From the NCBI GenBank assembly GCA_019163175.1, contig JAFLKN010000003.1, forward strand, positions 248,001-312,000: a stretch of DNA of 64,000 bases, written 5' to 3'. Each line of letters begins with the position of its first letter. Position 1 is the stretch's first letter. This DNA is from Prolixibacteraceae bacterium. GTDB lineage: Bacteria > Bacteroidota > Bacteroidia > Bacteroidales > Prolixibacteraceae. The translations under genes and the position numbers were made by a program. This document shows positions 18,249 through 26,798 of this stretch, piece after piece. The notes beneath the pieces were generated by a model. It had not been told where the DNA came from. It ran no database searches and was given only the letters and a program-made list of their open reading frames with translations.

Positions 18249-18348
18249 CTTGCTTTAGATAGTCTTGAAATATGAACGCTCTGGAAAACTTTTCAGGTTG
18301 CGAAATGTTATTAAGCTGTTTGATTTTAATCTATAGAAGCTATCATTT

Positions 18349-19740
18349 ATGAGTTACGATTTAATAGTAGTAGGTAGCGGGCCGGGCGGTTATGTAGCTG
18401 CCATCAGAGCCGCTCAACTAGGCTTGAATGTTGGAGTTGTTGAGAAAGAAAACCTTGGGGGAATTTGCTTGAACTGGGGTTGTATTCCAACCAAATCGCT
18501 CCTGAAAAGCGCGCAAGCTCTGGAATATGCCAAACACGCAGCTGATTATGGCGTTTCAATTTCAGGAGAAGTAAAGGCTGATTTTGAGGCAATGGTAAAA
18601 CGAAGCCGAGGAGTTGCAGAAGGAATGAGCAAAGGAATTCAGTTTCTTTTTACTAAAAATAAAATTGAGGTAATCAATGGTTATGGGCGGCTTGTAGATC
18701 CGAATTCGGTTGAAGTAACTGATGAAACCGGAAAACGTACGCTACACTCAGCAAAAAATATTATTCTGGCAACAGGAGCTCGTTCACGCGAGTTACCCAA
18801 TCTGGAACAAGACGGAGAAAAAATAATCGGCTACCGCGAGGCGATGACTTTACCCAAACAACCTAAATCAATGGTTGTAGTTGGCTCAGGGGCAATCGGC
18901 AGCGAGTTTGCATATTTCTACCAAAGTATTGGAACAGAAGTAACATTAGTTGAATACCTGCCCAATGTTGTTCCAAACGAGGATGAGGAAGTGTCGAAAA
19001 CTCTTGAGCGCTCTTTCAAAAAAATGAAAATGAAAGTGTTGACCAATGCTTCGGTTGAGGCCGTTGATACAAGTGGCGCTCTGTGCAAAGTAACCGTAAA
19101 AACTAAAAAGGGCGAAGAGGTTATTGAAGCTGAAATTGTACTTTCTGCAGTTGGAATTATCCCCAACCTGGAAAATATCGGATTGGAAGACTTAGGAATT
19201 GTACTTGAAAAAGGAAAAGTTAAGGTAAATGAGTTTTACCAAACGAATGTAGAGACCATTTTTGCCATTGGCGATATTATTGCAGGTCCAGCCTTGGCGC
19301 ATGTGGCTTCTGCCGAAGGAATTACCTGCGTTGAAAAAATTGCCGGTTTAAATCCGCATCCAATTGATTATTCAACTATTCCTGGTTGTACATATACTAA
19401 TCCTGAAGTTTCGTCAGTGGGCCTTACTGAACAGAAGGCAAAAGAAGCCGGTTATGAAATTAAAGTTGGTAAATTTCCGTTTTCTGCAAGCGGTAAAGCG
19501 AGCGCTTCGGGGCAAAAAGATGGCTTCGTGAAGCTTATTTTTGATGCCAAATACGGCGAATTGCTAGGGGCCCATATGATTGGTGGCAATGTAACCGAAA
19601 TGATTGCAGAACTGGTTGTAGCCAAAAAACTGGAAATAACAGGACACGAACTCATAAAATCAATTCACCCCCACCCTACCATGAGTGAAGCCATTATGGA
19701 AGCTGCTGCTGCTGCATACGATGAAGTGATTCATCTTTAG
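18349..19740 (+). CDS. lpdA: Dihydrolipoyl dehydrogenase (E3)
   Basis: A 463-residue FAD-dependent pyridine nucleotide-disulfide oxidoreductase that reoxidises dihydrolipoamide in 2-oxo acid dehydrogenase complexes or the glycine cleavage system. The FAD-binding GSGPGG is at 9-14, and the redox-active disulfide is Cys40/Cys45 in GGICLNWGCIPTKS. The NAD-binding GSGAIGSEF follows near 183, the second FAD motif is AIGDI, and the C-terminal catalytic His-Glu dyad is His442/Glu447 (HPHPTMSE). Having four residues between the redox cysteines and the HPTMSE end separates it from glutathione reductases. No E1/E2 or gcv genes adjoin it; it is monocistronic with a strong terminator. Confidence 0.96.
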   Translation: MSYDLIVVGSGPGGYVAAIRAAQLGLNVGVVEKENLGGICLNWGCIPTKSLLKSAQALEYAKHAADYGVSISGEVKADFEAMVKRSRGVAEGMSKGIQFLFTKNKIEVINGYGRLVDPNSVEVTDETGKRTLHSAKNIILATGARSRELPNLEQDGEKIIGYREAMTLPKQPKSMVVVGSGAIGSEFAYFYQSIGTEVTLVEYLPNVVPNEDEEVSKTLERSFKKMKMKVLTNASVEAVDTSGALCKVTVKTKKGEEVIEAEIVLSAVGIIPNLENIGLEDLGIVLEKGKVKVNEFYQTNVETIFAIGDIIAGPALAHVASAEGITCVEKIAGLNPHPIDYSTIPGCTYTNPEVSSVGLTEQKAKEAGYEIKVGKFPFSASGKASASGQKDGFVKLIFDAKYGELLGAHMIGGNVTEMIAELVVAKKLEITGHELIKSIHPHPTMSEAIMEAAAAAYDEVIHL

Positions 19741-19789
19741 GCTAATCAAAGTAAGTAGTATATAGACTAGATTATTAATGATTTTCTTG

Positions 19790-19816
19790 AACCCGATTTT
19801 AAAAATCGGGTTTTAT
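19790..19816 (+). terminator. Rho-independent terminator of lpdA
   Basis: AACCCGATTTT (19790-19800) pairs perfectly with AAAATCGGGTT (19802-19812), followed by TTTATTTTATT. Confidence 0.88.
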
Positions 19817-19880
19817 TTTATTCGAAAAATAAAGTTTTTTGTTTGAATAGTTTTAAATAGTTGATTTTCAGTCATATTAT

Positions 19881-19910
19881 TTCGCTTCGTAATAAATATT
19901 TATATTTTTG
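19881..19910 (+). promoter_or_regulatory. Bacteroidota-type promoter of the FadL-family gene
   Basis: TTCG (19881-19884), an 18-bp spacer and TATTTTTG (19903-19910, an exact TAnnTTTG) lie 28 bp before the start codon. Confidence 0.55.
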
Positions 19911-19937
19911 TTTCCATCTAATCTTTAAAAACCCATT

Positions 19938-21542
19938 ATGAAGAAACTTTCAGTTTTGATTATCGGAACAGTTTTGTTGATGAATACCGCTTTTGCAGGT
20001 GGTATTTTAACAAATACAAACCAGAGTGCCCAGTTTGCACGTATGCTTTCACGAAATGCTTCAACCGATTTGGATGCTGTTTATTTTAACCCAGCCGGAC
20101 TAACGCAATTGAAAAATGGATTCTATTTCGGACTTCACAACCAGACCATTTCGCAAAACAAAACGATTAGCAGTGAATTTCCACTTAAATACGACGAATA
20201 TGTTGGTGAGGTAAAAGCACCTGTTTTCCCAACTGCATTTGCAGTTTATAAGCTTGACAACTGGGCTTTCTCAGCAGGTTTTGGACCAAATGGTGGCGGC
20301 GGAAGTGCAAAGTATGACAAAGGATTACCTTCTTTTGAAAAACAAATTGCACGGTTGGTTCCTCAGCTGTCCGGTTTAAACCAAATTGGTGTAACTCCTC
20401 CAACTAACTATAATGTAGATATTTCATTTGAAGGAACTTCAGTATTCTGGGGAATTCAGGCTGGTGCAACCTACAAAATCAATAAAGTGATTTCGGTATA
20501 TGGCGGTGCCCGTTACCTTCCTTCAACCAACACTTATAATGGTACAATCTCGAACATTCAGCTTGGATCACCATCAACAATGATTAGCGGAAAAACCTTT
20601 TTGCTCAATGCTGCAGCCACTGCTACTGCAAAAGCACAGGCAACCGCAGCAGGTGCAGCCAGCCTTCAGCCTCTTGTTTCCGGTGGTGCAGGAGGTTTAA
20701 CAACCGCTCAGGCATTGGCAGCCAAGATAATCGACCAAAACACTAAAAATGCGATTGATGCAGGACTTAGACAACTCGGCCTTTCTGATGCACAGGTTAA
20801 TGGAATTACCATTGCAGGAGCACAAACCACCTACAGCACAACTTCGGCAACTCTTGCTGCAACCGCCAGTCAATTAAATACAAACAGTGCTGGATTAGCC
20901 GACAAGAAAGTTGACACCAAACAAACTGGTTCTGGAATTACTCCTATCATTGGCATTAACATCAACCTCGACAGATTGAACATCGGCTTAAAATACGAGC
21001 ACCAGACTGCACTTAAATTAACCAATGCAACTGTTGTTGATGATACAGGTTTATTCCCTGATAAAGCCACATCAAACAGCGACATTCCTGCAATTATTGC
21101 AGGTGGAGCCGATTATAAAGTAACAGACAAATTAAAAGCATCCGGATCGTTCAATATTTACCTCGATAAAAATGTAAACTGGGGTGGAAATATTTATAAG
21201 CAAGAACGCACCATTGATAAAAACTACGTAGAACTAGCTTTTGGATTGGAATATGCCTTGAATGAAAAATTTGCAGTTAGTGCAGGTTATCTTAATTCAA
21301 ATACTGGAGTTAGCGAACAATACCAGAGCGATTTCAGCTATAGCAACGACTCATACACTACTGGCCTTGGTTTTCAGTGGAACTTGAATAAAAAGTTGGT
21401 ACTTGATGCAGGTATGATGCTAACAACTTATAAAGACGAAACCAAATCGTTTACTGAACCAGCTCCATTTGGTACTTATAAAGAAACCTATGGAAAAGAT
21501 ACATTCACCTTTGCATTTGGTTTAGCCTATAAAATTTTCTAA
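19938..21542 (+). CDS. OmpP1/FadL/TodX-family outer membrane transport protein
   Basis: A 534-residue outer-membrane barrel that takes up long-chain fatty acids or other hydrophobic compounds. The signal peptide ends near residue 20 (NTAFA). The FadL N-terminal hatch signature is present: SAQFARMLSRNASTDLDAVYFNPAGLTQL (central part shown in the NPAGL motif near residues 53-57). Strands follow to a C-terminal Phe. An unusual Ala/Thr/Gln-rich low-complexity insertion occupies about residues 225-310 (AAATATAKAQATAAGAASL and similar), probably an extracellular loop. It is monocistronic, with its own promoter and terminator. The substrate is inferred from the family only. Confidence 0.88.
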   Translation: MKKLSVLIIGTVLLMNTAFAGGILTNTNQSAQFARMLSRNASTDLDAVYFNPAGLTQLKNGFYFGLHNQTISQNKTISSEFPLKYDEYVGEVKAPVFPTAFAVYKLDNWAFSAGFGPNGGGGSAKYDKGLPSFEKQIARLVPQLSGLNQIGVTPPTNYNVDISFEGTSVFWGIQAGATYKINKVISVYGGARYLPSTNTYNGTISNIQLGSPSTMISGKTFLLNAAATATAKAQATAAGAASLQPLVSGGAGGLTTAQALAAKIIDQNTKNAIDAGLRQLGLSDAQVNGITIAGAQTTYSTTSATLAATASQLNTNSAGLADKKVDTKQTGSGITPIIGININLDRLNIGLKYEHQTALKLTNATVVDDTGLFPDKATSNSDIPAIIAGGADYKVTDKLKASGSFNIYLDKNVNWGGNIYKQERTIDKNYVELAFGLEYALNEKFAVSAGYLNSNTGVSEQYQSDFSYSNDSYTTGLGFQWNLNKKLVLDAGMMLTTYKDETKSFTEPAPFGTYKETYGKDTFTFAFGLAYKIF

Positions 21543-21560
21543 TACAAAAATTTCTCTCAT

Positions 21561-21602
21561 CAAAGGGTGCTCATTTTAGGAATGGACACCCTTTGTTATT
21601 TT
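21561..21602 (+). terminator. Terminator of the FadL-family gene
   Basis: CAAAGGGTG (21561-21569) pairs perfectly with CACCCTTTG (21587-21595), followed by TTATTTTC. Confidence 0.85.
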
Positions 21603-21693
21603 CAATAAAAATTGAAGAAAATCATTACTAAGATTAAGTTTTCTTCACCACCATTGCGTTATCTTTGATCTATTATTTCACAAAAAAAGCACG

Positions 21694-22383
21694 ATGGAAT
21701 TCAAGAACTTCACCTACTTTATTATTCTGATTGGTTCAATTGCAGCGCCGTTAGCACTCAGTTTCGACAAGAAAGTACAATTCTATAAAAACCTGAAATA
21801 CCTACTTCCGGCGATTTTAGCAACTGCCGCTATCTTTTGGATCTGGGACATCAAGTTTACTGCAGCACAGGTTTGGAGTTTTAATACGGAATACACTATT
21901 GGTAAAGTATTTAAAGGTCTACCCATTGAAGAATGGCTTTTCTTTATTGTTGTTCCATACTCTTGTGTATTTATTTATGAAGTGCTGAAGTTTTACCTGA
22001 AAAAGCACGAATATGCCAATTCTTTTCTGGCTCTCAGCCTTGTCCTTATTGTAGGGTTTGCATTAATCAGTTATTTTTTCCGCCATCAGGCATACACCTT
22101 CCTGACTTTTCTATTTTCAGCAGTTTACCTGGCCTACACCATTTTCAGGAACAAATTCAAACCCCATATTACCAAGTTTTATTTTGCATATTTTGTTTCA
22201 CTTGTGCCATTTATGATTGTAAATGGAATACTAACTTCATTACCTGTCGTTGAATACAACACAGCACATATCCTCAACATCCGCATTCTGAATATTCCGA
22301 TAGAAGATTCTGCTTACCTGTTTCTGATGCTTCTGATGGTGATAACAATCTATGAAAATCTGAAAGAAAGCAGATATTATTAA
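21694..22383 (+). CDS. Lycopene cyclase-domain membrane protein (CrtYcd/CarR type)
   Basis: A 229-residue integral membrane protein with about seven helices and two repeats of the heterodimeric-type lycopene cyclase domain. Repeat 1 shows WDIKFTAAQVWSFNTEYT, then LPIEEWLFFIVVPYSC. Repeat 2 ends with NIRILNIPIEDSAYLFLMLL. The acidic motifs PIEEW and PIEDS are the conserved carboxylates of this family, which closes the ends of lycopene to beta-ionone rings. No other carotenoid gene (crtB, crtI, crtZ) is in the window. The protein may complete a scattered carotenoid or retinal pathway, or belong to a divergent group with another role. Family call is confident; the reaction is inferred. Confidence 0.8.
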   Translation: MEFKNFTYFIILIGSIAAPLALSFDKKVQFYKNLKYLLPAILATAAIFWIWDIKFTAAQVWSFNTEYTIGKVFKGLPIEEWLFFIVVPYSCVFIYEVLKFYLKKHEYANSFLALSLVLIVGFALISYFFRHQAYTFLTFLFSAVYLAYTIFRNKFKPHITKFYFAYFVSLVPFMIVNGILTSLPVVEYNTAHILNIRILNIPIEDSAYLFLMLLMVITIYENLKESRYY

Positions 22384-22556
22384 TTCAATCGAATTCATCT
22401 AACTCATTACTGGAAAAAGTTTTGACTATAAATAAAGTTTAAACTGGGATTTATCAACCCAAATTTGCAGGTATATTCCAAATTGGCTATTGTGTAATAA
22501 TTAATAAAGTTTTATATTGCATACAAATTATTTAATAACCCTTTAACCATCTCACT

Positions 22557-23054
22557 ATGAAACAAACCATTCTAAAATCGTTTAGCCTATTTCTAGCTGT
22601 GTTGATGTTCAGTTTCCAAACATTTGCTTTTTCTACCAAAACATCAACTGCTATTACTGAAAATGAAATTCAATCTGTTATTGGATTTGATGAATCAGAA
22701 ATTTACACAGCTTTTGCTGAAGTTTCGGATCTGGACCAATATCTGGCTCAGAATGAAGGTGTGACTTATACTGACATCGATCAGGAAAACAGCACATTGC
22801 TTAATGGGATATCATCTTCAACTACACTCCCATTCAGTGCTTCGTCTGATGAGCTTGTATTAGGTATCCCTTCATTCTTTTGGGGATGCGTATTCGGCTG
22901 GGTTGGTTTGCTCGTAGTTTATTTAGTATTGGAAAACAAAGAACAAACTAAAAAGGCTTTGTACGGATGTATAGCAAGTACTGTTGTTGGTGTTGTACTT
23001 TATGTTGCCGTATTTGCTGCAGCAGCCACCACTACGACCGCATATACCTACTAA
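22557..23054 (+). CDS. Secreted/inner-membrane protein with two C-terminal TM helices, unknown function
   Basis: I do not recognise a named family. The 165-residue product has a signal peptide (residues 1 to about 25, FQTFAF), an acidic Ser/Thr-rich middle (about 26-97) and two hydrophobic helices (about 103-124 and 133-156) joined by a short charged turn (ENKEQTKK), and it ends in a Thr/Tyr tail. Short proteins of this layout are common in Bacteroidota. It starts a row of six same-strand genes that run through a YidD-like protein and TPR proteins. The first three spacers are 78, 3 and negative bp, so cotranscription is likely. The function is unknown; a role in an envelope complex is inference. 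Confidence 0.75.
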   Translation: MKQTILKSFSLFLAVLMFSFQTFAFSTKTSTAITENEIQSVIGFDESEIYTAFAEVSDLDQYLAQNEGVTYTDIDQENSTLLNGISSSTTLPFSASSDELVLGIPSFFWGCVFGWVGLLVVYLVLENKEQTKKALYGCIASTVVGVVLYVAVFAAAATTTTAYTY

Positions 23055-23132
23055 TAGATTTCTATCAAGATAGTATAACCAATTAGTCAGTAGTACTCTT
23101 TACTACTGACTAATTATTTTTTACAGGGTATT

Positions 23133-23813
23133 ATGGCAAAGAAATTCTTATTCATTTCTTTTTTTTGTATACTTTTTATCGGTGCATATAGCCAGAGTTC
23201 CTATCGTCTAAAAGCCGATATAACTATTAAAATCAGAAACAGAGATAGTACTTTTCAATATACCAAAGGAGTAGTACGCTACGACAGGAACATTAAAAAA
23301 GTTATTTACAGCATCTCTTTTCCGCAAAAAGAAATCTACGTTTCTGCCGATACCACAATTTTCAAATATCAAAATGAAAAGCTAATATCAAAGCAGGGAA
23401 GTCCTTTAAAGCCTGAATTCTCAATTTTTCATTTCATGTTGAATAACGACATTTCAGATTTTGGATTGAGAAACTCGAGTTATAAGGCAACAAACGTTGA
23501 AAAAACTGATGACATGATCATCACCAAATGGACTGCGCCAATTACTCCAAATTTTCCACTTGGGAATATCATTGTATCGAGTAAAAATAAGCGTCTTCAG
23601 TCTGTTGTCATTCAGGACAAAAAAGGAGTAATTCTTAGCCGACAGATATTTAAAAAGTATACTTTTATAAACGGCATCGAAATACCCACTGAAATTCTTG
23701 CGGTTAATTATTTTGGTGGTTCGAAAAGCTACCAGATTATTCAATTTGATAAAATTCTGGTTAATGAAACCGGACACGATTCAGATTACAATTTCGTGAC
23801 CGAGAAAAAATAA
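23133..23813 (+). CDS. Secreted LolA/outer-membrane-sorting-like protein, unknown function
   Basis: A 226-residue protein with a signal peptide ending near residue 20 (IGAYSQ). The rest is a continuous antiparallel beta pattern (YRLKADITIKIRNRDSTF, then GVVRYDRNIKKVIYSISF, and GIEIPTEILAVNY near the end). This resembles the half-barrel fold of LolA/LolB-like lipoprotein-sorting proteins, although the sequence alone cannot prove it. It is 3 bp upstream of the YidD-like gene, so the two are translated from one message. It may carry lipids or lipoprotein parts for a neighbouring membrane protein. Named function: none. Confidence 0.7.
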   Translation: MAKKFLFISFFCILFIGAYSQSSYRLKADITIKIRNRDSTFQYTKGVVRYDRNIKKVIYSISFPQKEIYVSADTTIFKYQNEKLISKQGSPLKPEFSIFHFMLNNDISDFGLRNSSYKATNVEKTDDMIITKWTAPITPNFPLGNIIVSSKNKRLQSVVIQDKKGVILSRQIFKKYTFINGIEIPTEILAVNYFGGSKSYQIIQFDKILVNETGHDSDYNFVTEKK

Positions 23814-23816
23814 ACT

Positions 23817-24227
23817 ATGAAGAAACTTCTGATACTGGCACTGATATTAATTTCAGCTCTGGGGTTCGTAAATGATTGTAATGCACAACTTACTGCCTAT
23901 CTGCATCGTGTCGATTCATTATTTCAACCTTCAGAAAAGGTAAATTACTCTGTATTTGCAAAAAAGAACAAGAATGAAATCGAAAGTACCTTTTCGACCA
24001 TGTTTATCATTTATAAAAACTTCTTTTCTTCGCAAGATATTGATGCCTGTGTCTTTCAGCCTTCCTGTTCTGTTTTTGCAATTGAATGTATACATCATGA
24101 AAAAAGTAAAATTACAGCCTTTCTTAAAATTTCTGACCGACTGATGCGATGTCATCCACTGGTATCGCCAGGCACATATAAAATCGATGAAGAAACCGGT
24201 AAATTTTTTGATCCAATTGAAAACTAA
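23817..24227 (+). CDS. yidD: YidD-like membrane insertion factor with signal peptide
   Basis: Residues about 61-115 match YidD, the small factor thought to assist YidC in inserting membrane proteins: YKNFF, then the Cys-containing CVFQPSCSVFAIECIHH and the DRLMRCHP motif (Cys78, Cys84, Cys91, Cys112). Ordinary YidD has 70-90 residues and no signal peptide. This one is 136 aa with a signal peptide (to about residue 23) plus a 35-residue linker, so the domain should face the periplasm. It follows the LolA-like gene by 3 bp, and its 3' end overlaps the next gene by 41 bp. It is unlikely to be the housekeeping YidD, which normally sits near rnpA and yidC. Confidence 0.75.
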   Translation: MKKLLILALILISALGFVNDCNAQLTAYLHRVDSLFQPSEKVNYSVFAKKNKNEIESTFSTMFIIYKNFFSSQDIDACVFQPSCSVFAIECIHHEKSKITAFLKISDRLMRCHPLVSPGTYKIDEETGKFFDPIEN

Positions 24228-25029
24228 ACTAATAATTCTATTTCTCCTATTTACGTTCGATCTGTTTTCGCAAGACTTGTACAACCACGACAACTCTTTC
24301 AAGTTCGGAGAATACTTGTACAATTCAAATCAATACGAATTGGCGGTCAGGGAATTTGAGCGATGCGTATTTCTAAAACCAGACCAACGTGATTCGCATC
24401 TGTATTTATTTAAAATTTACAGAAAGACAAATTCTTTCGATAAAGCGATCGATTGCTACAAAAGATTCTCCGGCAACTTAAATTTCAGTGAGATGGACAC
24501 CACTTTTGGAGTAGAATATTTTAAGTTGTTAGTTGAGAATAAAAAATATCAGGATGTAAACTCCTTTATAAGCTCAAATTCCTATTTCAAAGAAAACCAT
24601 GATCTAAAACTGGCTACTATTTTACTTGGTAAAGAATGGAAAGATGCTGGTGTCTATAAAAATAAATTTAACAATCAAATTAATCCTTCTTTGGTCGAAA
24701 TTACCAATCAGGGTTTAAGCCTCAGGAAAAAAAGTCCTGTTTTGGCTGGCCTGTTTTCAGCCATTATTCCCGGATCGGGTAAGATTTATGCCGGAAAATG
24801 GAAAGACGGATTGGTATCATTTTTAATGACCTCAACTGCCGCATTTATGTCAGTACGAGGCTTTAATAAAAATCCCAAAAGCTTTTATCCGTGGGCTATG
24901 GGAACCCTATCTGTGGTATATTATTCAGGCAATGTATACGGAAGCGCTCAGTCAGCATTAAAATATAATAAAGACAAAGAAGATGAAATGGTTAGTAAAA
25001 CCCGCGCTTATATTCTTAGCGATCGTTAA
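24187..25029 (+). CDS. TPR protein with DUF5683-like C-terminal membrane domain (first copy)
   Basis: A 280-residue envelope protein. The start at 24187 overlaps the YidD-like gene by 41 bp; it gives a signal peptide (LIILFLLFTFDLFSQ). An internal TTG at 24217 would also keep the signal. Residues about 35-150 contain TPR-like helices (FGEYLYNSNQYELAVREFERCVFL). The C-terminal part has paired hydrophobic segments with AGLFSAIIPGSGKIYAGKWKDGLVSF, a P-G-x-G-x-x-Y-x-G-x-x-x-D/E-x-x-x-S motif seen in DUF5683/TM2-like domains. The next gene has the same layout and a matching motif (SLIVPGAGQLYSGELKEA), so the pair arose by duplication. Role unknown. Confidence 0.75.
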   Translation: MKKPVNFLIQLKTKLIILFLLFTFDLFSQDLYNHDNSFKFGEYLYNSNQYELAVREFERCVFLKPDQRDSHLYLFKIYRKTNSFDKAIDCYKRFSGNLNFSEMDTTFGVEYFKLLVENKKYQDVNSFISSNSYFKENHDLKLATILLGKEWKDAGVYKNKFNNQINPSLVEITNQGLSLRKKSPVLAGLFSAIIPGSGKIYAGKWKDGLVSFLMTSTAAFMSVRGFNKNPKSFYPWAMGTLSVVYYSGNVYGSAQSALKYNKDKEDEMVSKTRAYILSDR

Positions 25030-25858
25030 TCTTATATTTTCTCAACCAACATCTGCCCAAAATTTAGATGACATAGTTCGATTCTCTGATCAACAATTTA
25101 TTAAAGGGAATTTTGAACTTGCAGCAAATGAATATAACCGGGCCTTATTTTTTGGTCATCGTGATGCAGATCAACTGTGCCTTAAAATTGCAAACTGCTA
25201 TCTCAGCCAAAATAAACTTGAACAGAGCGCTTTGTTTTTTGACCGCGCATATTTTTCAACTAATTCAGACAGCATCAAGACCGAAGCAATTTTAGGCAAA
25301 TCATTTTCTCTGATTTTAGATAAAAAGTACATTCTTGCCTTATCCGAACTGATAAATATTGATTCAACAAAGTATTCAGATCAAAACACCAAATTGAACT
25401 TTTTGAAAGGAGTAGCCTATTTTGGATCGAACCAGGATGATTTAGCCGAAATCGCATTTAAAAAATGTATTGCTGGCTTTCCAGGGAAAACCGATGACAT
25501 AGAAAAAGACTTTATTCAACTAAAAAAGATAGAAAAGAGGTATAATCCTCAAACAGCATGGTTCCTTAGTTTAATTGTACCAGGAGCGGGACAGCTCTAT
25601 TCGGGAGAGTTAAAAGAGGCCGCCAACTCCTCTGCGTTATTGGGCGGATTAATTTATCTTACGATTTCTTTTGCAGCAAAGTACTCGTTCTGGGAGGCCA
25701 TAGTTATTGTTTTCCCTTGGTTTCAGCGGTATTACATTGGAGGCGCCAATAAGGCTGAAAATATGGCCCTCGAAAAGCAAAAGATTAAACGAAACAACAC
25801 GTATCAGTCAATTTTGAGAACGATTGAGGGCGAACCGCAACAACAGATTGCCAATTGA
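24983..25858 (+). CDS. TPR protein with DUF5683-like C-terminal membrane domain (second copy)
   Basis: A 291-residue paralogue of the preceding gene, overlapping it by 47 bp. The signal peptide ends near residue 25 (PTSAQ). TPR-like repeats cover about 30-180 (QFIKGNFELAANEYNRALFFG, then CLKIANCYLSQNKLEQSALFF). The C-terminal domain carries PGAGQLYSGELKEA and hydrophobic segments near 200-250, then a charged tail. The two copies are diverged, suggesting different partners or a hetero-oligomer. Nothing in the sequence points to an enzyme. Strong translational coupling to its neighbours argues that the products work together. Confidence 0.75.
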   Translation: MKWLVKPALIFLAIVNLIFSQPTSAQNLDDIVRFSDQQFIKGNFELAANEYNRALFFGHRDADQLCLKIANCYLSQNKLEQSALFFDRAYFSTNSDSIKTEAILGKSFSLILDKKYILALSELINIDSTKYSDQNTKLNFLKGVAYFGSNQDDLAEIAFKKCIAGFPGKTDDIEKDFIQLKKIEKRYNPQTAWFLSLIVPGAGQLYSGELKEAANSSALLGGLIYLTISFAAKYSFWEAIVIVFPWFQRYYIGGANKAENMALEKQKIKRNNTYQSILRTIEGEPQQQIAN

Positions 25859-25865
25859 ACTTTTT

Positions 25866-26627
25866 ATGAAGAATAGCTTAAACTCAGGACTGAAAATAAT
25901 TCTTTGCCTTCTTCTCTTTCATGCTTCTCAGAGTTCATACAGCCAATCAACAGTCCTATTTGATGAAATCGTTTCTGAAATTTACAGCCAGAATTTCAAC
26001 GATGTTGAGCCTAAAATTGAAAAACTAAAAAAGACATCACCACTATTTGCTAATTATTTGCAAGTGGATTACTTGTGGTGGAAAATGATCACTTTTTATA
26101 CAGACTCAAACAAATCAAGATTTTTAACCGAACTTGACGCGTTAAACTCTGGCAAAAAAACAACTGAATATCAAGATTATGACCGTCTGATTTATTTCAC
26201 CTACCAAATCCGTTACGAGAATCTTACCAATAAAAGCTTCTCGAAATACATGACCTCACTGAAGTTTCATTTTTTCATTGAAAGTATCGATTTGAATAAG
26301 CTTGAAAGCACTGATTCTTTTATAAAAAACATGTTCGCACTTATGAATGAACTCGATGTTTTCATGAAATATCAATTTCTGAACGATCATGGGCTCAAAA
26401 CAAAAAATAATACCGAAAAATGTCATTTGTGCCTGCAAAATATAGAAAACATGTACAATTCGGAATACAAATCTTTCGACATTGTGAAGACCTATCTTCT
26501 GGCGAAGATTTACTTTGAAATTGAAGGCGATAAGCAGAAGGCATTTGTCAAATTCGCGAAACTGTCGAACATGTTTCCTAAGAATACAATTATCAAACAA
26601 GCTGTTGCTGATTGCAAAAAAAACTGA
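25866..26627 (+). CDS. Secreted helical (TPR-like) protein, unknown function
   Basis: Last gene of the cluster, 253 aa. A longer frame opens at 25824 inside the previous gene, but the ATG at 25866, 7 bp after the previous stop, gives a proper signal peptide (GLKIILCLLLFHASQSSYSQ). The mature protein is predicted to be all-helical and rich in Lys, Phe and Asn, with a TPR-like pair near the C-terminus (VKTYLLAKIYFEIEGDKQKAFVKFAKL). It contains a CHLC motif (near residue 187) in the second half, possibly metal or disulfide. I do not recognise the family. Co-occurrence with the YidD-like and TPR genes is the only hint of function. Confidence 0.7.
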   Translation: MKNSLNSGLKIILCLLLFHASQSSYSQSTVLFDEIVSEIYSQNFNDVEPKIEKLKKTSPLFANYLQVDYLWWKMITFYTDSNKSRFLTELDALNSGKKTTEYQDYDRLIYFTYQIRYENLTNKSFSKYMTSLKFHFFIESIDLNKLESTDSFIKNMFALMNELDVFMKYQFLNDHGLKTKNNTEKCHLCLQNIENMYNSEYKSFDIVKTYLLAKIYFEIEGDKQKAFVKFAKLSNMFPKNTIIKQAVADCKKN

Positions 26628-26798
26628 TCTTCCGGCTTTTCTGAACACCATTATCGCCAACCTTTCGTTTTTCAATATGAAGCACATAAAAAAGACCCAA
26701 TTATATTGAGTTTAAAGCCAACGGAATAAGAATCTGCAAAAATAAAAATCGCCCTACAACTAAACAAAACTGGTGTAAATTGCGATATTTATATTGAA

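Noticed and set aside
26760-26798. Sigma-54 promoter before the hybrid kinase (TGGTGTAAATTGC)
   Set aside because: The GG-GC spacing is two bases too short and the -24 consensus is poor.
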